NCBI GenBank assembly: GCA_018715025.1
Contig: DVMK01000097.1
Location: 1 to 7,381 of the forward strand
DNA: 7,381 nucleotides
DNA from: Candidatus Caccousia avistercoris
GTDB taxonomy: Bacteria; Bacillota; Clostridia; Oscillospirales; Acutalibacteraceae
Reading direction: 5' to 3'
Below the pieces are notes generated by a model, which was not told where the DNA came from, made no database searches, and was given only the letters and a program-made list of their open reading frames with translations. This document shows, one piece after another, positions 5,439 through 7,381 of this stretch; the stretch's first letter is position 1, and each line of letters starts with the position of its first letter. Made by a program: the position numbers and the translations under genes.

Positions 5439-6801
5439 ATTCCCCGCGAAACGCGTTGGGGGACACCCCGTACATTTTTTTGAAGGCCCTGGCGAAGTTG
5501 TGGGGATGCTGGTAGCCCACCCTTTTGGCTACCACAGACACAAGTTCCCCCTGCAACAGGAGACGGCAGGCCTCTTTCATGCGTATATTTAAGATATATT
5601 CCGAAAAGGTGCTTCCGGTCTGGGCGTGGAAAAGGCGGCTGAAATACTGGTAGCTGATGTCAAGCTTATTGGCAATAACCGTCATATCCAGCTCCTCGCC
5701 GTAATGCTCCCGGATATACTCCTTCACCCACTGAATCGGCTCCCGTCTCCCCTTCTCCATTTGCTCCCGTTTGGCCCGGGCGACCGCCTCCAGAGCCTTC
5801 CGCAGAACCGGTTCCCACCCCTGATCCTGCCGGTTTGGGGAGACGTTTCCCCGCTTCCCGCCCATCTCCATCAATTCCTGCAGCAGGCCTTCGCGCAGTC
5901 TGTGGATAAACCAGGAGAAGGGAAACGGCTCCATTTCCTTCTGCCTCCGCCGAAGCTCCTCCATGATCTCTTCCCCTGGAAGGGCCACAGCCCTGCGGAC
6001 CATGTCCGCTACGCTGGACTGTAAGCCAGCCTGATCAAACTCCTGGTAAAAGACCGCGCCGTTCCCAGGGTTCACCCATGCGGCCGCCAGCGCGCAGCCG
6101 GCCTGCCGGTACAGCTCTGCCACACGGCTCCCCGGCAGGCTGACTCCGCATCTTTTCCCCGTACCTTCCAGAATCTGCCCCAAAAGGGCGGCGTCCTTCT
6201 CCTGTGAACCGGCGGGGAACAGGAACAGCAGGTTCTTTCCCTGTACGTAGTAGGTCCACCTCCCGGGCAGCTCCGGCTCCTGCCCCCCTATCCCCCTCCA
6301 AAGGACGGCCCGAGCCTCGCCCGGCAGGGAGGAAAGCTCCGGAAAAATGTCCTTCATCTCTTTATCTCCGGAGAAAATCGCCTCGTTCACCAAAGCGTCC
6401 AGCACAAATTTAGAGCGCTGCCGGTTGGAACGGTACTCCCTTACCAGCTGCCAGATGGTGTCGCGCACCTGTTCTTCCCGGTAGGGCTTCAGCCAGTAGT
6501 CCTGTATTCCCAGTTGGATTCCCCGCTGGGCGTAGGAAAATTCATCGTAGGCAGAAAGGAGGACGCAGGCAATTTTAGGATTTTTCTCCCTGGCCCGGCA
6601 CACCAGTTCCAGCCCATCCATGGGGGACATACAAATATCAGTAATTAAAATCTCACATTTTGCTTTTAGTAAAACTTCCAGTGCTGATTCTCCGGAAGCA
6701 GCGCACAGCACTTCCTCAATTTCTTCAAACCCCATGGAACGAATCTTTCCGGCCAGCAATTCGCAGGAATTGAATTCATCGTCCACAATCAAAATTTTCA
6801 T
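5437..6801 (-). CDS. Response regulator, CheY receiver with C-terminal AraC-type DNA-binding domain (YesN family)
   Basis: A 454-residue transcription regulator. Residues 1-120 are a receiver domain: acidic pair D7/D8, phosphoacceptor D55 in LITDICMSPMDGL, S83 in LLSAYDEF, and K105 in YWLKP. Residues about 125-350 form a long linker region of low conservation, as is usual for YesN-type regulators. Residues about 355-452 form an AraC/XylS double helix-turn-helix; the first helix-turn-helix is around MTVIANKLDISYQYFSRLF and the second is marked by VAKRVGYQHPHNFARAFKKMYGVSPNAFR. Such regulators are usually activated by phosphorylation and often control sugar uptake or surface-polysaccharide genes; the target here is not visible. 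The start at 6801 overlaps the kinase stop by four bases (ATGA). The upstream sequence has only a weak ribosome site, so translation is probably coupled to the kinase. It is convergent with the lysozyme gene and shares its terminator, so the two are not co-transcribed. Confidence 0.93.
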   Translation of the reverse strand: MKILIVDDEFNSCELLAGKIRSMGFEEIEEVLCAASGESALEVLLKAKCEILITDICMSPMDGLELVCRAREKNPKIACVLLSAYDEFSYAQRGIQLGIQDYWLKPYREEQVRDTIWQLVREYRSNRQRSKFVLDALVNEAIFSGDKEMKDIFPELSSLPGEARAVLWRGIGGQEPELPGRWTYYVQGKNLLFLFPAGSQEKDAALLGQILEGTGKRCGVSLPGSRVAELYRQAGCALAAAWVNPGNGAVFYQEFDQAGLQSSVADMVRRAVALPGEEIMEELRRRQKEMEPFPFSWFIHRLREGLLQELMEMGGKRGNVSPNRQDQGWEPVLRKALEAVARAKREQMEKGRREPIQWVKEYIREHYGEELDMTVIANKLDISYQYFSRLFHAQTGSTFSEYILNIRMKEACRLLLQGELVSVVAKRVGYQHPHNFARAFKKMYGVSPNAFRGE

Positions 6802-7381
6802 AAATCACCCGCCTGACTTTCATAGGGGATCCGGATGCTCACCTGCGTACTTCCTCCGGCCTGGCCGATGTGAACCGCCGCCTCGCCGCCAAAGGAGAGC
6901 TGAAGCCTGCGGGACAGGTTCAGCAGGCCGATATGCTCTGCCGCCCCCTTTGGAAAGTCCTGGGAAAACGCACGGTTCAATTCCTCTGCCTTTTCCTCCC
7001 CAATGGGAATGCCGTCATTTTCCACCAGAATGTGGATCCCCGCTTCCTCTGTTTGGATGCTTACCCGAAGGTGCAGGGGCGCCCCCTGGCAAAGCCCGTA
7101 TTTGACGGCGTTCTCTGCAATGGGCTGCAGGGTAAACCTGGGGATCCGCACCGGGAAAAGCTCCTCCGGGCAATCTGCCTGCAGAACAATTTCACTGTTT
7201 TTCAGCAGGCGCATCATTTCGGTGTAAGCCTGAATATTGCCAAGCTCTTCCTGTACAGAGGCCATGCTTCCTCCCGTCAGGTTATACCGGTACAGCTCCC
7301 CCAGCAGGAAGACCCCCTCCTGCAGCTTGCGGTCCCGGCTGGTCAGGTTTAACTGCAGCCAGTGGAGAGAGTTGAACAGAA
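6798..7381 (-). CDS. Sensor histidine kinase, LytS/YesM type (C-terminal part, runs off the right edge)
   Basis: The last 193 residues of a membrane sensor kinase of the His_kinase/HATPase_c (YesM) type; the gene begins beyond base 7381. The visible part opens with LFNSLHWLQLNL, the end of the NPHFLFN phosphoacceptor motif; the histidine itself is just outside the window. The ATP-binding domain follows: N-box LQPIAENAVKYG (fragment residues 84-95, N90), G1 box VENDGIPI (D122, G123), and GLLNLSRRLQLSFG (151-164), the usual G2 region of this family. Sensor and membrane domains are not visible, so the signal cannot be inferred. An internal ATG at 7265 is not a real start, since the kinase homology continues in frame to the edge. 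The stop codon overlaps the regulator's ATG, so this is a cognate pair in one operon. Confidence 0.93.
   Translation of the reverse strand, partial: LFNSLHWLQLNLTSRDRKLQEGVFLLGELYRYNLTGGSMASVQEELGNIQAYTEMMRLLKNSEIVLQADCPEELFPVRIPRFTLQPIAENAVKYGLCQGAPLHLRVSIQTEEAGIHILVENDGIPIGEEKAEELNRAFSQDFPKGAAEHIGLLNLSRRLQLSFGGEAAVHIGQAGGSTQVSIRIPYESQAGDL

Overview
The window looks like chromosomal DNA from a GC-rich, low-sporadic-AT Firmicute, most plausibly a gut Clostridia member of the Oscillospiraceae/Ruminococcaceae type. This rests on strong AGGAGG-type ribosome binding sites, sigma-A style promoters, a secreted GH25 lysozyme with Gly/Ser linkers and Ig-like modules, a YesM/YesN-type two-component pair, and GC-rich genes separated by AT-rich intergenic regions. 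The assignment is inferred from gene content and style. I see no rRNA, tRNA, CRISPR array, insertion sequence or phage genes.

Left part, all on the minus strand. The order in transcription direction is pgeF (purine nucleoside phosphorylase/laccase-fold peptidoglycan editing factor, 2923-2078), a PflX-like radical SAM protein (2075-1170), trhA (hemolysin III/PAQR-type seven-helix membrane protein, 1068-385), and the first 49 codons of an alpha/beta hydrolase of the lysophospholipase type (147-1). pgeF and the radical SAM gene are two bases apart and form one transcription unit. trhA has its own promoter, whose -35 box overlaps the radical SAM stop codon and whose start region is covered by a palindrome. 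trhA ends in a strong hairpin terminator, and the hydrolase gene has a separate putative promoter.

Middle part. A 364-base intergenic region (2924-3287) carries divergent promoters: an extended -10 type for pgeF and a perfect-consensus sigma-A promoter (TTGACA, 17 bases, TATAAT) for a 690-residue secreted lysozyme on the plus strand (3288-5360). The lysozyme has a signal peptide, a Big_2-like Ig domain, a GH25 catalytic domain and four C-terminal repeat modules joined by Gly/Ser linkers. Two peptidoglycan-related genes are therefore arranged back to back.

Right part. Facing the lysozyme gene on the minus strand is a two-component system: a LytS/YesM-type histidine kinase (partial, running off the right edge) whose stop codon overlaps by four bases the start of a CheY-AraC response regulator (6801-5437). 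A 14-bp perfect hairpin between the lysozyme and regulator genes serves as their convergent terminator.

I found no clearly new multi-gene system. The items most worth a second look are the uncharacterised C-terminal repeat module of the lysozyme, the palindrome over the trhA start site, and the tight pairing of pgeF with an orphan PflX-like radical SAM protein.
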